Of a stretch of DNA of 64,000 nucleotides, positions 1 through 11,054 are shown piece by piece (within the stretch, counting starts at the first letter, position 1; every line of letters begins with the position of its first letter). The translations under genes were made by a program, and so were the position numbers. The stretch is from Superficieibacter sp. 1612_C1 (lineage in GTDB: Bacteria > Pseudomonadota > Gammaproteobacteria > Enterobacterales > Enterobacteriaceae), in NCBI RefSeq assembly GCF_015234305.1, contig NZ_JADGMI010000002.1, forward strand, positions 682,001 to 746,000, in the 5' to 3' direction. Below the pieces are notes generated by a model, which had not been told where the DNA came from, ran no database searches, and saw only the letters and a list, made by a program, of their open reading frames with translations.

Positions 1-1147
1 TTCCGGCGCTCGAATTTCGATGGCGCAGATGTCGGCCATTCTTGCGTCCTTCCTGCCGGGCGTGCTGTTGACCGCATTCGGTAAAGATAATCCGATCTCT
101 TTCTTCTACGCGAGTCTGGTGTTCTCCGTGCTCTGCGCGATCATGCTGACCCTGGTCTGGTGCTTTACCTGGGAGCGTCCGCGTGAAGCGTGGACCGAGG
201 CAGCGCTGAGAGCGGAAGAAGAGAAACGCAGCCTGACGCTTGGACAGAGTCTGAACCGGCTGGTGATTGAGCTTTCCTCCACGCTGCGTATTAAGATCTT
301 TCGTCAGCATCTTGGGATGTATCTTGGCGGCTACATTGCGCAGGATGTGTTTAACGCGGTGTTTACCTACTATGTGGTCTTTGTGCTAATGCAGGAAGCC
401 TCGCTGGCCTCGAATCTGCTGGGTACAATGGCGATTTTCCAGTTCATCGCGGTGATTGCGATGATCCCGCTGTGCATCCGTTTTGGGCCTGCGCCCTCTT
501 ACCGAATGGTTGTTGTTCTGTTCGGTCTCGCCTCGATTTCCTATGCCGTACTCTATTACGCGGGCCTCAGCGATGTTTATTCGCTGCTGCTGTTGCTTTC
601 CGCCGTCGCCGGCCTGGGACGCGGGGGCATCAACTACGTACCGTGGAACACCTACACCTATATCGCCGACGTAGATGAAGTCATTACCGGGCAGCGTCGT
701 GAAGGGATTTTTGCCGGGATCATGACCCTGACGCGCAAAGCCTCGCAGGCGGGTGCGGTGATGCTGGTGGGGATCATCATGCAGATGTCCGGTTTCGTCT
801 CCGGGCAGAAAACGCAGCCGCCGGAGGTGAGTCACACCATTCTGATGATTTTAAGCGTGGGCACGATTATTGTGCTGGCCTGCGGTTTCCTGGTCTCCCT
901 GCGCTTCAAACTGAATTTAAAAACCCACAGCGTCCTGCGTGAAGAAACCGCGAAGATGCGCGAGGCTGGACACGCGTTGCCGGAAAGCGTGACGCCGGAG
1001 GCGCGTGCGACGGTCGAAATGCTGGCGGGATTGCCCTACGACACGCTGTGGGGAAATAACAATATTGGTTATCTCAATCGTAATAAACCCGCTGCGCGTC
1101 CGCTCAGTCAGGGTGCTCCATTGAATTCGACATACAACAGAGGTTAA
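1..1147 (+). CDS. GPH-family sugar:cation symporter, 5'-truncated (rhamnogalacturonide/oligogalacturonide type)
   Basis: The reading frame is open from base 2, so the true start lies outside the window and only the C-terminal part (about 380 residues) is seen. The translation shows repeated hydrophobic membrane segments and the style of the glycoside-pentoside-hexuronide:cation symporters, inner-membrane importers of glycosides and uronides. The GH105 hydrolase gene that starts 4 bases after the stop points to uptake of unsaturated rhamnogalacturonides or oligogalacturonides, as in the rhiT-rhiN pair of Dickeya. The last 80 or so residues form a hydrophilic cytoplasmic tail. The transporter family is clear; the substrate is inferred from the neighbour. 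TogT-like oligogalacturonide transport is the main alternative. Confidence 0.8.
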   Translation, partial: SGARISMAQMSAILASFLPGVLLTAFGKDNPISFFYASLVFSVLCAIMLTLVWCFTWERPREAWTEAALRAEEEKRSLTLGQSLNRLVIELSSTLRIKIFRQHLGMYLGGYIAQDVFNAVFTYYVVFVLMQEASLASNLLGTMAIFQFIAVIAMIPLCIRFGPAPSYRMVVVLFGLASISYAVLYYAGLSDVYSLLLLLSAVAGLGRGGINYVPWNTYTYIADVDEVITGQRREGIFAGIMTLTRKASQAGAVMLVGIIMQMSGFVSGQKTQPPEVSHTILMILSVGTIIVLACGFLVSLRFKLNLKTHSVLREETAKMREAGHALPESVTPEARATVEMLAGLPYDTLWGNNNIGYLNRNKPAARPLSQGAPLNSTYNRG

Positions 1148-1151
1148 GGAT

Positions 1152-2291
1152 ATGAAGGTTTGGCCTGTCAAACATAGCGCGTTACTCCGTCAGCCAGAGC
1201 GTTTTATCAGCAGGGAGGAACTTCAGGCGCTGATTCAGAAGGTCACGCACAATCTGGTCAATATTCACGATGAAAGCGGTGAATTTTTGCTGCGACTGGA
1301 TGACGGGCGGGTGATCGACACTAAGGGCTGGGCCGGATGGGAGTGGACGCACGGCGTAGGTCTGTACGGCATCTGGCAGTATTACCAACAGACGGGCGAT
1401 CTTCAGATGCGCGATATTATCGACGCCTGGTTCGCTGACCGTTTTGCCCAGGGTGCGACCACCAAAAACGTCAATACCATGGCCCCGTTCCTGACACTGG
1501 CGTATCGCTATGAGGAGAGCCATAACCCGGCATACCTGCCATGGCTGGAGACGTGGGCGGAATGGGCCATGTACGAGATGCCGCGCACCGAACACGGTGG
1601 AATGCAGCACATTACCCTCGCGGAAGAGAATCATCAGCAGATGTGGGACGACACGCTGATGATGACCGTTCTGCCGCTGGCGAAAATCGGTAAATTGCTT
1701 AATCGGCCGGAGTATGTTGAAGAGGCGACCTATCAATTCCTGCTTCATGTGCAGAACCTGATGGATCGGGAAACCGGCTTGTGGTTCCACGGCTGGAATT
1801 ATGACGGACACCATAACTTTGCTAACGCCCGCTGGGCGCGTGGCAACAGTTGGTTAACCATCGTGATCCCGGATTTCCTCGAATTGCTGGATTTGCCTGC
1901 TAACAACGCGGTGCGCCGCTATCTGGTGCAGGTCCTGAACGCGCAGATTGCCGCGCTGGCGAAATGCCAGGACGACAGCGGTCTGTGGCATACGCTGCTG
2001 GACGATCCGCACTCATACCTGGAAGCCTCCGCCACTGCCGGATTTGCCTATGGTATTTTAAAAGCGGTGCGTAAACGCTACGTCGGACCGGAGTATGTAG
2101 AGATTGCCGAGAAAGCGATTAAAGGGATTGTGGCGCATATTTCGCCGGAAGGGGAGTTGCTGCAAACGTCCTTCGGTACGGGTATGGGGTCAGATCTGGA
2201 TTTTTATCGCCAGATCCCGCTGACCTCGATGCCTTATGGGCAGGCGATGGCGAATTTGTGCCTGACGGAGTATTTGCGTAAGTATTTTTGA
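1152..2291 (+). CDS. rhiN: Unsaturated rhamnogalacturonyl hydrolase, GH105 family (RhiN/YteR type)
   Basis: This 379-residue protein has no signal peptide and should be cytoplasmic. GH105 enzymes remove the 4,5-unsaturated uronic acid from the non-reducing end of lyase products by hydrating the double bond. The sequence has the alpha/alpha-barrel character of the family, rich in Trp and His, with an Asp pair at residues 166-167 (MWDDTLMM) where the YteR-type catalytic Asp is expected and a conserved RWARGNSW stretch near residue 228. It follows the transporter gene by 4 bases behind a GAGG-like ribosome site, so the two form an operon. The released sugar would enter the KDG/KDPG route that ends at Eda, also in this window. 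The exact substrate (rhamnogalacturonan or another unsaturated uronide) is inferred. Confidence 0.82.
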   Translation: MKVWPVKHSALLRQPERFISREELQALIQKVTHNLVNIHDESGEFLLRLDDGRVIDTKGWAGWEWTHGVGLYGIWQYYQQTGDLQMRDIIDAWFADRFAQGATTKNVNTMAPFLTLAYRYEESHNPAYLPWLETWAEWAMYEMPRTEHGGMQHITLAEENHQQMWDDTLMMTVLPLAKIGKLLNRPEYVEEATYQFLLHVQNLMDRETGLWFHGWNYDGHHNFANARWARGNSWLTIVIPDFLELLDLPANNAVRRYLVQVLNAQIAALAKCQDDSGLWHTLLDDPHSYLEASATAGFAYGILKAVRKRYVGPEYVEIAEKAIKGIVAHISPEGELLQTSFGTGMGSDLDFYRQIPLTSMPYGQAMANLCLTEYLRKYF

Positions 2292-2309
2292 TGGGAGTAA
2301 TTAATGAAA

Positions 2310-2333
2310 AGCCAGTCAGGAAACTGACTGGCT
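2310..2333 (+). repeat. Hairpin repeat copy 1 (no T tract)
   Basis: A perfect 10-bp stem (AGCCAGTCAG / CTGACTGGCT) closed by a GAAA loop, 18 bases after the rhiN stop. It is followed by TAGGG, not a T run, so it is a poor terminator. An identical 24-base copy lies at 2504 to 2527 and does have a T run. Confidence 0.85.
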
Positions 2334-2377
2334 TAGGGTTGATTACAAAGCTGCTTTGCTACTGTGTTCGCCGTTCT

Positions 2378-2469
2378 GCCGGGTGGCGGCTTCGCCTTAC
2401 TCAGCCTACGAAAACCATCAACAAGTTATGCGTAACCCGTAGGCCTGTGCAAGCGCAGCGCCGCCAGGC
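2378..2469. repeat. REP pair (BIME) between the two hairpin copies
   Basis: Two REP-like units face each other. The left unit (2378 to 2410) begins GCCGGGTGGCGGCTTCGCC and ends CAGCCTACG. The right unit (2438 to 2469) begins CGTAGGCCTG and ends GCGCCGCCAGGC. Both match the enterobacterial REP pattern of a GC-rich palindrome ending at a CCTAC/GTAGG edge. Such pairs normally lie at 3' ends of operons, as here after rhiN. Confidence 0.8.
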
Positions 2470-2503
2470 ATAATTTCACGGTCTCACGTTTGTCAGCAGT
2501 CTG

Positions 2504-2537
2504 AGCCAGTCAGGAAACTGACTGGCTTTTTTGCTTT
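2504..2537 (+). terminator. Rho-independent terminator, hairpin repeat copy 2
   Basis: This has the same 24 bases as 2310 to 2333 (10-bp stem, GAAA loop), now followed by TTTTTTGCTTTT. It is the likely working terminator of the transporter-hydrolase operon. Confidence 0.8.
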
Positions 2538-2582
2538 TATCTTCAGATAATTCAGTTTATGGACCCTGACAGGAGGATCGCC

Positions 2583-3155
2583 ATGCCATTATTTGAACAT
2601 CTATTCGGAAAAGCGGCCTCAGAAAATACCTTTATTAACGATCTCAATCTTATACCTGAAAACGCAACGCCCGAGGGCTGGCAGAAGATCTGCGACGTCG
2701 CGGTGGGTGGTCTGACGGAGGTGGGTTTCTCGCGTGTTTCTCCTCTGCTTATGGTGATTTCATCCTCAGGAAGAGGCATTTTTAACTGCTTTACAGGCGA
2801 GAAGTGTCATCGGGATTATGAGGAATTCTTTGAAGGCTACCATCCGGCCAGTTTAACCTGCCGCGGAACCGGACCACTGGCGGATGAGGTCATTACTATT
2901 GCGGGGTTATGCGGCGGCGGTTTACCTGCCGTAAATCAGTATGGCGAGAGCGTTGAATGTATCGCGCCTGAATGGCCAAAGGAAAAAATTGTCTACTGTC
3001 CGCCGGGCAAAACAGCGCTTATTAGAAAGTTCCAGCAGGGCTGTTGCGTTATTGCAAAGGATTACAGCTTTCGTGCTGCCGGATTTTCCTGGGATGGGAG
3101 TGTCTTGCTGGTGGCCGTTTCGAGTGGGCTGACGTTATGGCGTCGGAAAGAGTGA
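2583..3155 (+). CDS. Hypothetical protein, 190 aa
   Basis: I do not recognise this protein. The start at 2583 is chosen because AGGAGG sits 7 bases upstream; an in-frame ATG at 2559 has no such site. The product is soluble-looking and mixed in charge, with several cysteines (in the CFTGEKCH stretch, and in SLTCRG, GLCGGG, ESVECIAP, IVYCPP and GCCVIA) and a more hydrophobic C-terminus ending SGLTLWRRKE. There is no signal peptide and no clear membrane helix apart from the short hydrophobic run near the end. It stands alone between the rhiN terminator and the convergent argS gene, sharing a bidirectional terminator with argS. The good ribosome site and uninterrupted frame support a real gene. 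No function can be given. Confidence 0.65.
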   Translation: MPLFEHLFGKAASENTFINDLNLIPENATPEGWQKICDVAVGGLTEVGFSRVSPLLMVISSSGRGIFNCFTGEKCHRDYEEFFEGYHPASLTCRGTGPLADEVITIAGLCGGGLPAVNQYGESVECIAPEWPKEKIVYCPPGKTALIRKFQQGCCVIAKDYSFRAAGFSWDGSVLLVAVSSGLTLWRRKE

Positions 3156-3157
3156 AT

Positions 3158-3187
3158 ATAAAACGGTGCACCCTGGCACCGTTTTAT
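3158..3187. terminator. Bidirectional terminator between the hypothetical gene and argS
   Basis: An inverted repeat AAAACGGTGC ... GCACCGTTTT with A and T runs on the two flanks. It lies between convergent stop codons and can serve both strands. Confidence 0.75.
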
Positions 3188-3195
3188 AAGCAGTA

Positions 3196-4929
3196 TTACA
3201 TCCGTTCTGGCGTCTCAATTCCCAGCATATCCAGCCCCAGCTTCAGCGTTTTCGCCGTTAGCAGCGCCAGTTTCAGGCGGCTGTTACGCACCTCTTCACT
3301 CTCAGCGGTGAGGATCGGGCAGTGCTCGTAGAAGCCAGAGAACAGGCCGGCGAGATCGTACAGGTAGGCGCACATGACGTGCGGTGTCCCTTCACGCGCC
3401 ACCACGGTGATGGTTTCCTCGAACTGTAACAGGCGGGCCGCCAGCTGGGCTTCACGATCTTCGCTGATGCGCACCGTGGTGTTCAGCAGTTGCTGCTCAT
3501 CAATTTGCGCTTTGCGGAAAACGGAAAGCACGCGGGTATAGGCATACTGCATATACGGCGCGGTATTGCCTTCAAAGGCCAGCATGTTATCCCAGTCGAA
3601 AATATAATCGGTAGTCCGGTTTTTCGACAGGTCAGCGTATTTCACCGCGCCAATACCGACCGCGTTGGCCAGTTTCTCCAGCTCGTCGGCAGGCATCTCC
3701 GGGTTCTTTTCGGCCACCAGACGGCAGGCGCGTTCCAGCGCTTCATCCAGCAGGTCGGACAGTTTCACCGTGCCGCCCGCGCGGGTTTTAAACGGTTTGC
3801 CATCTTTGCCGAGCATCATGCCGAACATGTGGTGTTCCAGCGGCACGGACTCTGGCACATAGCCCGCTTTGCGCACGATGGTCCATGCCTGCATCAGATG
3901 CTGGTGCTGACGGGAGTCGATATAATACAGCACGCGATCGGCATGCAGCGTCTCGTAACGGTATTTGGCACAGGCGATGTCGGTGGTGGTATAAAGGTAG
4001 CCGCCATCCTTTTTCTGGATGATCACGCCCATCGGTTCGCCTTCCTTGTTTTTATATTCATCAAGGAAAACCACCGTCGCGCCTTCGCTCTCGACCGCCA
4101 GCCCTTTGGCTTTCAGATCGGCCACGATGCCCGGCAGCATTGGATTATACAGGCTTTCACCCATCACGTTATCGCGGGTCAGCGTGACGTTGAGGCGCTG
4201 ATAGGCGATCTGATTCTGCGCCATGGTGATATCCACCAGCTTGCGCCACATCTCGCGGCAGTATTCGTCGCCGCCCTGAAGCTTGACCACGTAGCCACGC
4301 GCGCGCTCGGCGAATTCAGCGTCTTCGTCGTAATGTTTTTTGGCGTCGCGGTAAAACGCTTCGAGGTCCGCCAGCGCCATCTCACCGGCGTTTTCCTGCT
4401 GCTGTTTTTCCAGATACGCGATCAGCATCCCGAACTGGGTGCCCCAGTCACCGACATGGTTAGCGCGGATCACGTTATGGCCGAGAAACTCCTGAGTACG
4501 TACCGCTGCATCGCCGATGATGGTCGAACGCAGGTGGCCGACGTGCATCTCTTTCGCCACATTTGGTGCGGAGTAGTCGATCACAATGGTCTGCGGTGCC
4601 GGCTGTACAACGCCCAGACGTTCAGATTTCAGCGCATCGTCCACCAGGCCTGCGAGGAAAGCGGGTTCCAGAAAGATATTGATAAAGCCCGGCCCGGCAA
4701 TCTCGGTTTTGCTGGCGATACCGCTAAGATCGAGATGAGTCAGAACCTGTTCTGCCAGTTGTCGCGGTGCCATGCCCAGTTTTTTGGCGACGGCCATGAC
4801 GCCGTTTGCCTGATAATCGCCAAACTGTACTTTAGCCGACTGACGAACCTGCGGTTCGCAATCGGTGGGAGCACCCGCCGCAATCAGCGCCTGGCTGACT
4901 TTTTCTGAGAGAAGAGCCTGAATATTCAC
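3196..4929 (-). CDS. argS: Arginyl-tRNA synthetase
   Basis: This 577-residue class I aminoacyl-tRNA synthetase has the same length as E. coli ArgRS. It charges tRNA-Arg with arginine in the cytoplasm. The N-terminal ArgRS-specific domain (residues 1 to about 110) is followed by the nucleotide-binding fold with the HIGH-type motif HVGH at residues 129 to 132. The C-terminal anticodon-binding helical domain ends [13 protein letters not shown]. As usual for bacterial ArgRS, the classical KMSKS motif is not evident. It is transcribed alone, divergent from yecM. Confidence 0.97.
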   Translation of the reverse strand: MNIQALLSEKVSQALIAAGAPTDCEPQVRQSAKVQFGDYQANGVMAVAKKLGMAPRQLAEQVLTHLDLSGIASKTEIAGPGFINIFLEPAFLAGLVDDALKSERLGVVQPAPQTIVIDYSAPNVAKEMHVGHLRSTIIGDAAVRTQEFLGHNVIRANHVGDWGTQFGMLIAYLEKQQQENAGEMALADLEAFYRDAKKHYDEDAEFAERARGYVVKLQGGDEYCREMWRKLVDITMAQNQIAYQRLNVTLTRDNVMGESLYNPMLPGIVADLKAKGLAVESEGATVVFLDEYKNKEGEPMGVIIQKKDGGYLYTTTDIACAKYRYETLHADRVLYYIDSRQHQHLMQAWTIVRKAGYVPESVPLEHHMFGMMLGKDGKPFKTRAGGTVKLSDLLDEALERACRLVAEKNPEMPADELEKLANAVGIGAVKYADLSKNRTTDYIFDWDNMLAFEGNTAPYMQYAYTRVLSVFRKAQIDEQQLLNTTVRISEDREAQLAARLLQFEETITVVAREGTPHVMCAYLYDLAGLFSGFYEHCPILTAESEEVRNSRLKLALLTAKTLKLGLDMLGIETPERM

Positions 4930-5111
4930 CGGAATACCTTACGTTGATGGCGTGACGTCATGGAATAAACCGCGCCGCGCCGACATGAGAAAAATTAGCC
5001 CGTCATTATACTGCATTTGCCAGGGAGCGTCAGCACACGCTAATCAAAGGTTGGTTCGCCCGCGGCGACAGGGTAAATTAGCGGTTTTACAGACAATTTC
5101 AGGCAACGAGC

Positions 5112-5684
5112 ATGGCCCACTGGCAGACAACAGATGAATTACAGGATATTTGCGCAGACTTACCGCGTTTCACGCAGGCGCTGGCGCAGCTTAGCGCCCG
5201 GCTGGGACTGGATATTACGCCGCTGGACGCCGATCATATTTCGCTGCGCTGTCATCAAAACACCACAGCGGAGCGCTGGCGGCGTGGTTTTGAACGGTGC
5301 GGTGAACTGCTGTCAGAAAATAACATTAATGGCCGGCCCATCTGTCTTTTCAAACTGGCGGAACCTGTTGAGGTCGCCCACTGGCGCTTCACGGTGGTGG
5401 AACTGCCCTGGCCTGGCGAAAAGCGTTATCCGCATGAAGGCTGGGAACATATCGAAATAGTGCTGCCGGGCGCGCCGGAAACACTTAATGCGCGCGCGCT
5501 GGCATTGTTGTCTGATGAGGGGCTTAGTCAACCAGGGATTGCGGTGAAAACCAGTTCACCAAAAGGCGATAATGAACGTCTACCTAACCCCACGCTGGCG
5601 GTTACCGACGGTAAAATCACCCTCAAATTTCATCCGTGGTCGATTGAGGCAATTGTCGCCAGCGAAGCACAGACGGAGGATTGA
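5112..5684 (+). CDS. yecM: YecM family protein (VOC-like fold, putative metal binding)
   Basis: The 190-residue product matches E. coli YecM closely over its whole length, for example the stretches DADHISLRCHQN, CGELLSENNINGRPICLF and PNPTLAVTDGK. The YecM fold resembles glyoxalase/dioxygenase (VOC) proteins and is thought to bind a metal. Conserved His residues in DHISLRC and WEHIEIVLPG fit that idea. No reaction is established. It is a cytoplasmic protein without signal peptide. The gene is divergent from argS with about 180 bases between the starts. Confidence 0.9.
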   Translation: MAHWQTTDELQDICADLPRFTQALAQLSARLGLDITPLDADHISLRCHQNTTAERWRRGFERCGELLSENNINGRPICLFKLAEPVEVAHWRFTVVELPWPGEKRYPHEGWEHIEIVLPGAPETLNARALALLSDEGLSQPGIAVKTSSPKGDNERLPNPTLAVTDGKITLKFHPWSIEAIVASEAQTED

Positions 5685-5738
5685 AAATTTTTCATGCAGG
5701 GTTGATAGTTACCCTCTTTTTCCACTGATGGAACCCAA

Positions 5739-6377
5739 ATGACTCCGACGTTAACTCCGCTGATGATGAAAACCGGCGTGCTGATCCTGCTGCTTATCCT
5801 GGTTTATACCGGCGTGGCGACCCACGATGGTGCGACATGGCTGATGGAAGTGACGCCGGTCATTATCGTTATACCGCTATTGCTCCTGACGCAGCGGCGC
5901 TATCCGCTGACGCCGCTGCTTTATGTCCTTATTTTTTTCCACGCCATCATCCTGATTGTCGGTGGAATGTATACCTACGCGAAGGTGCCGATTGGTTTCG
6001 ACGTTCAGGCGTGGTTTGGCCTGAGCCGTAACCCTTACGATAAACTCGGGCACTTTTTTCAGGGGCTGGTTCCGGCGCTGGCGGCGCGGGAGATCCTGCT
6101 GCGTGGGCAGATTATCCGCGGCAAGAAAATGCTGGCGTTTATCGTCTGCTGCATTGCGCTGGCAATCAGCGCCACCTACGAGCTGATTGAATGGTGGGCC
6201 GCGCTGGCGATGGGGCAGGGCGCGGATGATTTTCTCGGTACCCAGGGCGATCCGTGGGATACCCAGTCAGATATGTTTTGTGCGCTACTCGGCGCGCTGA
6301 CGACGGTGCTGATTTTAGCAGGCTGGCATACGCGCCAGCTTCTGCACTACCGCTTACTTACACCCGTAAAGGACTAA
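5739..6377 (+). CDS. Inner-membrane protein, DUF2238 (YjdF type)
   Basis: The 212-residue protein is mostly hydrophobic, with about six membrane segments. It carries the signature of the YjdF/DUF2238 family: [21 protein letters not shown] in the middle, [11 protein letters not shown], and a [16 protein letters not shown] stretch rich in acidic residues. The E. coli K-12 yjdF gene is elsewhere on its map, so its position just before cutC is a lineage difference. Function is unknown; conserved polar residues in the membrane (DKLGH, ELIEWW, DPWDTQ) suggest a metal-dependent or transport role, which is only inference. cutC begins 10 bases after the stop, so the two probably share a transcript. 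An in-frame Met at codon 9 is an alternative start. Confidence 0.8.
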   Translation: MTPTLTPLMMKTGVLILLLILVYTGVATHDGATWLMEVTPVIIVIPLLLLTQRRYPLTPLLYVLIFFHAIILIVGGMYTYAKVPIGFDVQAWFGLSRNPYDKLGHFFQGLVPALAAREILLRGQIIRGKKMLAFIVCCIALAISATYELIEWWAALAMGQGADDFLGTQGDPWDTQSDMFCALLGALTTVLILAGWHTRQLLHYRLLTPVKD

Positions 6378-6387
6378 AGGAGAACGT

Positions 6388-7137
6388 ATGGCGCTACTGG
6401 AAATTTGCTGTTACAGCCTGGAGTGTGCGCTTGCCGCCCAGCAACACGGCGCGGATCGCATCGAACTTTGTGCCGCACCGCTGGAAGGGGGCTTGACGCC
6501 CTCATACGGGGTGCTGAAATCGGTCCGCCAGCAGGTGAGCGTCCCGGTACATCCCATTATTCGGCCGCGTGGCGGCGACTTTTGCTACAGCGACGGCGAG
6601 TTTGCCACCATGCTGGAGGATGTCCGTACCGTCCGTGAACTGGGTTTTCCCGGGCTGGTGATCGGCGTGCTGGATGAAGACGGCAATGTCGATTTACCCC
6701 GGATGGCACAAATAATGGCGGCGGCAGGCAATCTCGCCGTCACTTTTCATCGGGCATTTGATATGTGTGCCGATCCTGTTCAGGCTTTTGATAACCTTAA
6801 CAAAATTGGGGTCGCGCGCATCCTGACGTCTGGTCAACAGGCTAACGCGGAAAAAGGAGTTTCATTAATTGCGGAACTTATTGCCCGTTCCCGTGTTCCA
6901 ATTATTATGGCCGGATCCGGCGTTCGCGCTGGCAATCTCGAAACGTTTCTCAACGCAGGTGTTAAAGAGGTCCACAGCTCCGCTGGCGGATGGATCCCCT
7001 CCACAATGCGCTACCGTAATCCTGGATTATCCATGTCGACGGACCCGAACGCGGACGAATATCAGCGTTACGCCGTCAACGGAGAATCGGTGGCAGAGAT
7101 GAAAGCGATTATCACGCGTTTCAGCCAACAGCATTAA
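6388..7137 (+). CDS. cutC: CutC family protein
   Basis: A 249-residue TIM-barrel protein almost identical in style to E. coli CutC ([14 protein letters not shown] at the N-terminus, [40 protein letters not shown]). CutC was named for copper tolerance, but the copper phenotype in E. coli was later traced to the sRNA MicL encoded in the 3' end of this gene, so the protein's own role is unsettled. AAGGAG lies just before the ATG. The last third overlaps the sigma-E promoter and body of MicL. The downstream cmoAB genes run the other way. Confidence 0.95.
   Translation: MALLEICCYSLECALAAQQHGADRIELCAAPLEGGLTPSYGVLKSVRQQVSVPVHPIIRPRGGDFCYSDGEFATMLEDVRTVRELGFPGLVIGVLDEDGNVDLPRMAQIMAAAGNLAVTFHRAFDMCADPVQAFDNLNKIGVARILTSGQQANAEKGVSLIAELIARSRVPIIMAGSGVRAGNLETFLNAGVKEVHSSAGGWIPSTMRYRNPGLSMSTDPNADEYQRYAVNGESVAEMKAIITRFSQQH
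6873..6901 (+). promoter_or_regulatory. Sigma-E promoter inside cutC, for MicL
   Basis: GGAACTT at 6873 to 6879, then 16 bases, then TTCCAA at 6896 to 6901. This fits the sigma-E pattern GGAACTT-N16-TCNAA, and a start 6 bases further on gives an RNA of 308 bases to the terminator, the published MicL length in E. coli. Confidence 0.7.
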
Positions 7138-7214
7138 CGATTTTTACCGCGCATCATGTCGCCCATATGATGCTTGCTTGTACCAGGCCCCTGCATTTAC
7201 AGGGGCCTTTTTTT
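6907..7214 (+). ncRNA. micL: MicL sRNA (processed form MicL-S near 7135 to 7214)
   Basis: In E. coli MicL is made from a sigma-E promoter within cutC and cut to an 80-base form (MicL-S) from the cutC 3' UTR; it represses lpp, coding for the major outer-membrane lipoprotein, with Hfq. Here a matching promoter lies inside cutC, the 3' UTR contains CATCATGTCGCCC and TGCTTGCTTG, and a strong terminator ends at 7214. The predicted length from the promoter is 308 bases. The 5' end is inferred from promoter spacing; the 3' end is clear from the terminator. Confidence 0.75.
7186..7214 (+). terminator. Rho-independent terminator of cutC/MicL
   Basis: An 8-bp stem GGCCCCTG / CAGGGGCC with a 6-base loop, followed by seven T. 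It ends the cutC transcript and MicL. Confidence 0.9.
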
Positions 7215-7218
7215 ATCT

Positions 7219-9366
<2,148 letters not shown>

Positions 9367-9418
9367 ACACATTTCCTTTCAGGCAGGCTTGCCGCACAGT
9401 CTAAGCCAGGCGCTGCCA

Positions 9419-10237
9419 TCAGAAAAGAGAAGATTGCTGTGGGATGGCGGGCGCGTCGCCCAGAGTGGGTAGCGCTGCCCGTAAGGCAGGCCATAGCGTA
9501 TCGACCAGTTCCGGGGCATGAGCAATGTCAGGAGTATGCAGAAAAAGCCACGGCGTTGTGGTTTCTTCCCACTGCGGGAGTAATTTCAGCCAGCCTGCAA
9601 AAAGCGCCTGATTTTGCACCATATCGTCGCTGCCGATAAATCTCACCATCGGGTTGCTGGCGGTTACTACCGCGTGAACCGGCACTTTAGGCTTCATATT
9701 TTGCGCCTTAATCACCGCCTCGCTGTGGGGAAGGGCGCTGTGTACCGGACGGCTGTCGAGGATCACGCGGTTGACGCCGCGCTCATGAAGTCCCCGATTA
9801 AATTGCTGCTCGGCATCCCCTTTGGCAAAGAATTCCGGATGTCGTACCTCGACGCCATAGGTAAAGGCCGCAGGCAGAGTATCAAGAAAATGCCACAGCG
9901 CCGGGAGATCCTGCGGGCCAAAGGTTGCCGGGAGCTGAAGCCAGTATTGGCCGATGCGATCTGCCAGCGGCGACATACGGTGTAAAAACTCATCGGTCAG
10001 ATCGTCGCAGTGGCGCAGCGCCCCCTGATGAGAGATGGTGGCCGGGAATTTAAAGCAGAAGCGAAAGTTATCATGGGTCTGCTCGCGCCAGCGCTGAACG
10101 ATCTCCGCTTTAGGCAGCGCGTAGAGCGTGGTATTGCCCTCCACGCAGTTAAAATGGCGGGCATAATCTTCGAGGCTGGTAATTCCCAGTCGCCCCCATT
10201 TCGGGTGCGACCACTGCGGCAGACCGATGTAAATCAT
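9419..10237 (-). CDS. yecE: YecE, DUF72 family TIM-barrel protein
   Basis: The 272-residue product matches E. coli YecE ([13 protein letters not shown] near the N-terminus, [47 protein letters not shown]). DUF72 proteins are TIM barrels with conserved acidic and aromatic residues; the reaction is unknown. Its ATG overlaps the yecD stop by 4 bases, so the two genes are co-translated. Confidence 0.93.
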   Translation of the reverse strand: MIYIGLPQWSHPKWGRLGITSLEDYARHFNCVEGNTTLYALPKAEIVQRWREQTHDNFRFCFKFPATISHQGALRHCDDLTDEFLHRMSPLADRIGQYWLQLPATFGPQDLPALWHFLDTLPAAFTYGVEVRHPEFFAKGDAEQQFNRGLHERGVNRVILDSRPVHSALPHSEAVIKAQNMKPKVPVHAVVTASNPMVRFIGSDDMVQNQALFAGWLKLLPQWEETTTPWLFLHTPDIAHAPELVDTLWPALRAALPTLGDAPAIPQQSSLF

Positions 10238-10800
10238 AGGGCGTTAAGAACATCCTCAGTGTTGCGCACTCGGCCAATGCGCGGGAAAATATGGCTCATG
10301 CTGCCCTGGTGCTGTTCGGCACTCGCGGCGCTACAGGCATCTTCGACCACCACCAGATTAAAGCCCAGTTCCCAGGCGTTACGGGCGGTGGATTCCACGC
10401 CGATATTGGTGGAGATACCACAAAGAATAATAGTCTCAATTCCGCGACGGCGCAGTTGTAGCTCCAGATCGGTGCCGTAAAACGCGCCCCACTGGCGTTT
10501 AGTGACTTCAATATCACCGTGCTGTTTGCCGAGGGCGGCGGGATACTGCCACCAGTTGTCCGGCAGCGCGCCGCCGCCCGCTTGCGCATCAACCGGTTGT
10601 TTTAGCGCTTCGGCAAAATCAGCGGACCAGCCGACGCGCACCAGCACGACAGGAGAACCCTGTTCACGACATTTTGCCGCCAGCCGCGCGGCGCGTTCTA
10701 CCACCTGGTCAGCCGCGTAAGGGCCTCCCGCGAACGGCAGAATACCTTCCTGCAAATCAATCACCACCAGCGCCGTTTTTTTCGCGTTCAATTCCAGCAT
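10234..10800 (-). CDS. yecD: YecD, isochorismatase-family hydrolase
   Basis: A 188-residue cysteine hydrolase of the isochorismatase superfamily. Family features are present: [12 protein letters not shown] with the catalytic-type Asp near residue 16, [24 protein letters not shown], and [23 protein letters not shown], where Cys occupies the nucleophile place. The natural substrate is unknown. The start at 10800 follows GGGGAAG and gives the E. coli length; a start four codons earlier is less likely. It is first in the yecD-yecE pair, divergent from aspS. Confidence 0.93.
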   Translation of the reverse strand: MLELNAKKTALVVIDLQEGILPFAGGPYAADQVVERAARLAAKCREQGSPVVLVRVGWSADFAEALKQPVDAQAGGGALPDNWWQYPAALGKQHGDIEVTKRQWGAFYGTDLELQLRRRGIETIILCGISTNIGVESTARNAWELGFNLVVVEDACSAASAEQHQGSMSHIFPRIGRVRNTEDVLNAL

Positions 10801-10923
10801 GTTCTTCCCCATAATTTATGACGTGAGCCGTTAATCCTACGCGGTCAGCGCGCCAAATTTTGTTAATTTTTGTGAGAATACGCAATAACCGCGCAGCAAA
10901 CGCGCTTCCGGTACGTATCGGAC

Positions 10924-10952
10924 TTATCGCGAGGCAGAAATTCCAGTATAAT
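10924..10952 (+). promoter_or_regulatory. Likely aspS promoter
   Basis: A perfect -10 hexamer TATAAT at 10947 to 10952, with a weak -35 candidate (TTATCG) 17 bases upstream. It is followed by a C-rich and T-rich start region and a leader of about 95 bases to the aspS ATG. Confidence 0.6.
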
Positions 10953-11054
10953 AGCCCCCTTTTTTCATCCAGTTGTGACATTCAGCTAAAGCTGCGACAG
11001 TATTGCCTGCACGGCAGGCGACAACCAGCCTGCGGCTAAGTTAAGGGATATCTC

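Noticed and set aside
2310-2527. CRISPR-like repeat (two identical 24-base units)
   Set aside because: There are only two copies, 194 bases apart, and each is a self-contained hairpin; no array or cas gene is present.
3490-4908. Long open frame (472 codons) on the plus strand across argS
   Set aside because: It is the mirror of argS, with His- and Arg-rich nonsense composition and no ribosome site; argS on the other strand is certain.
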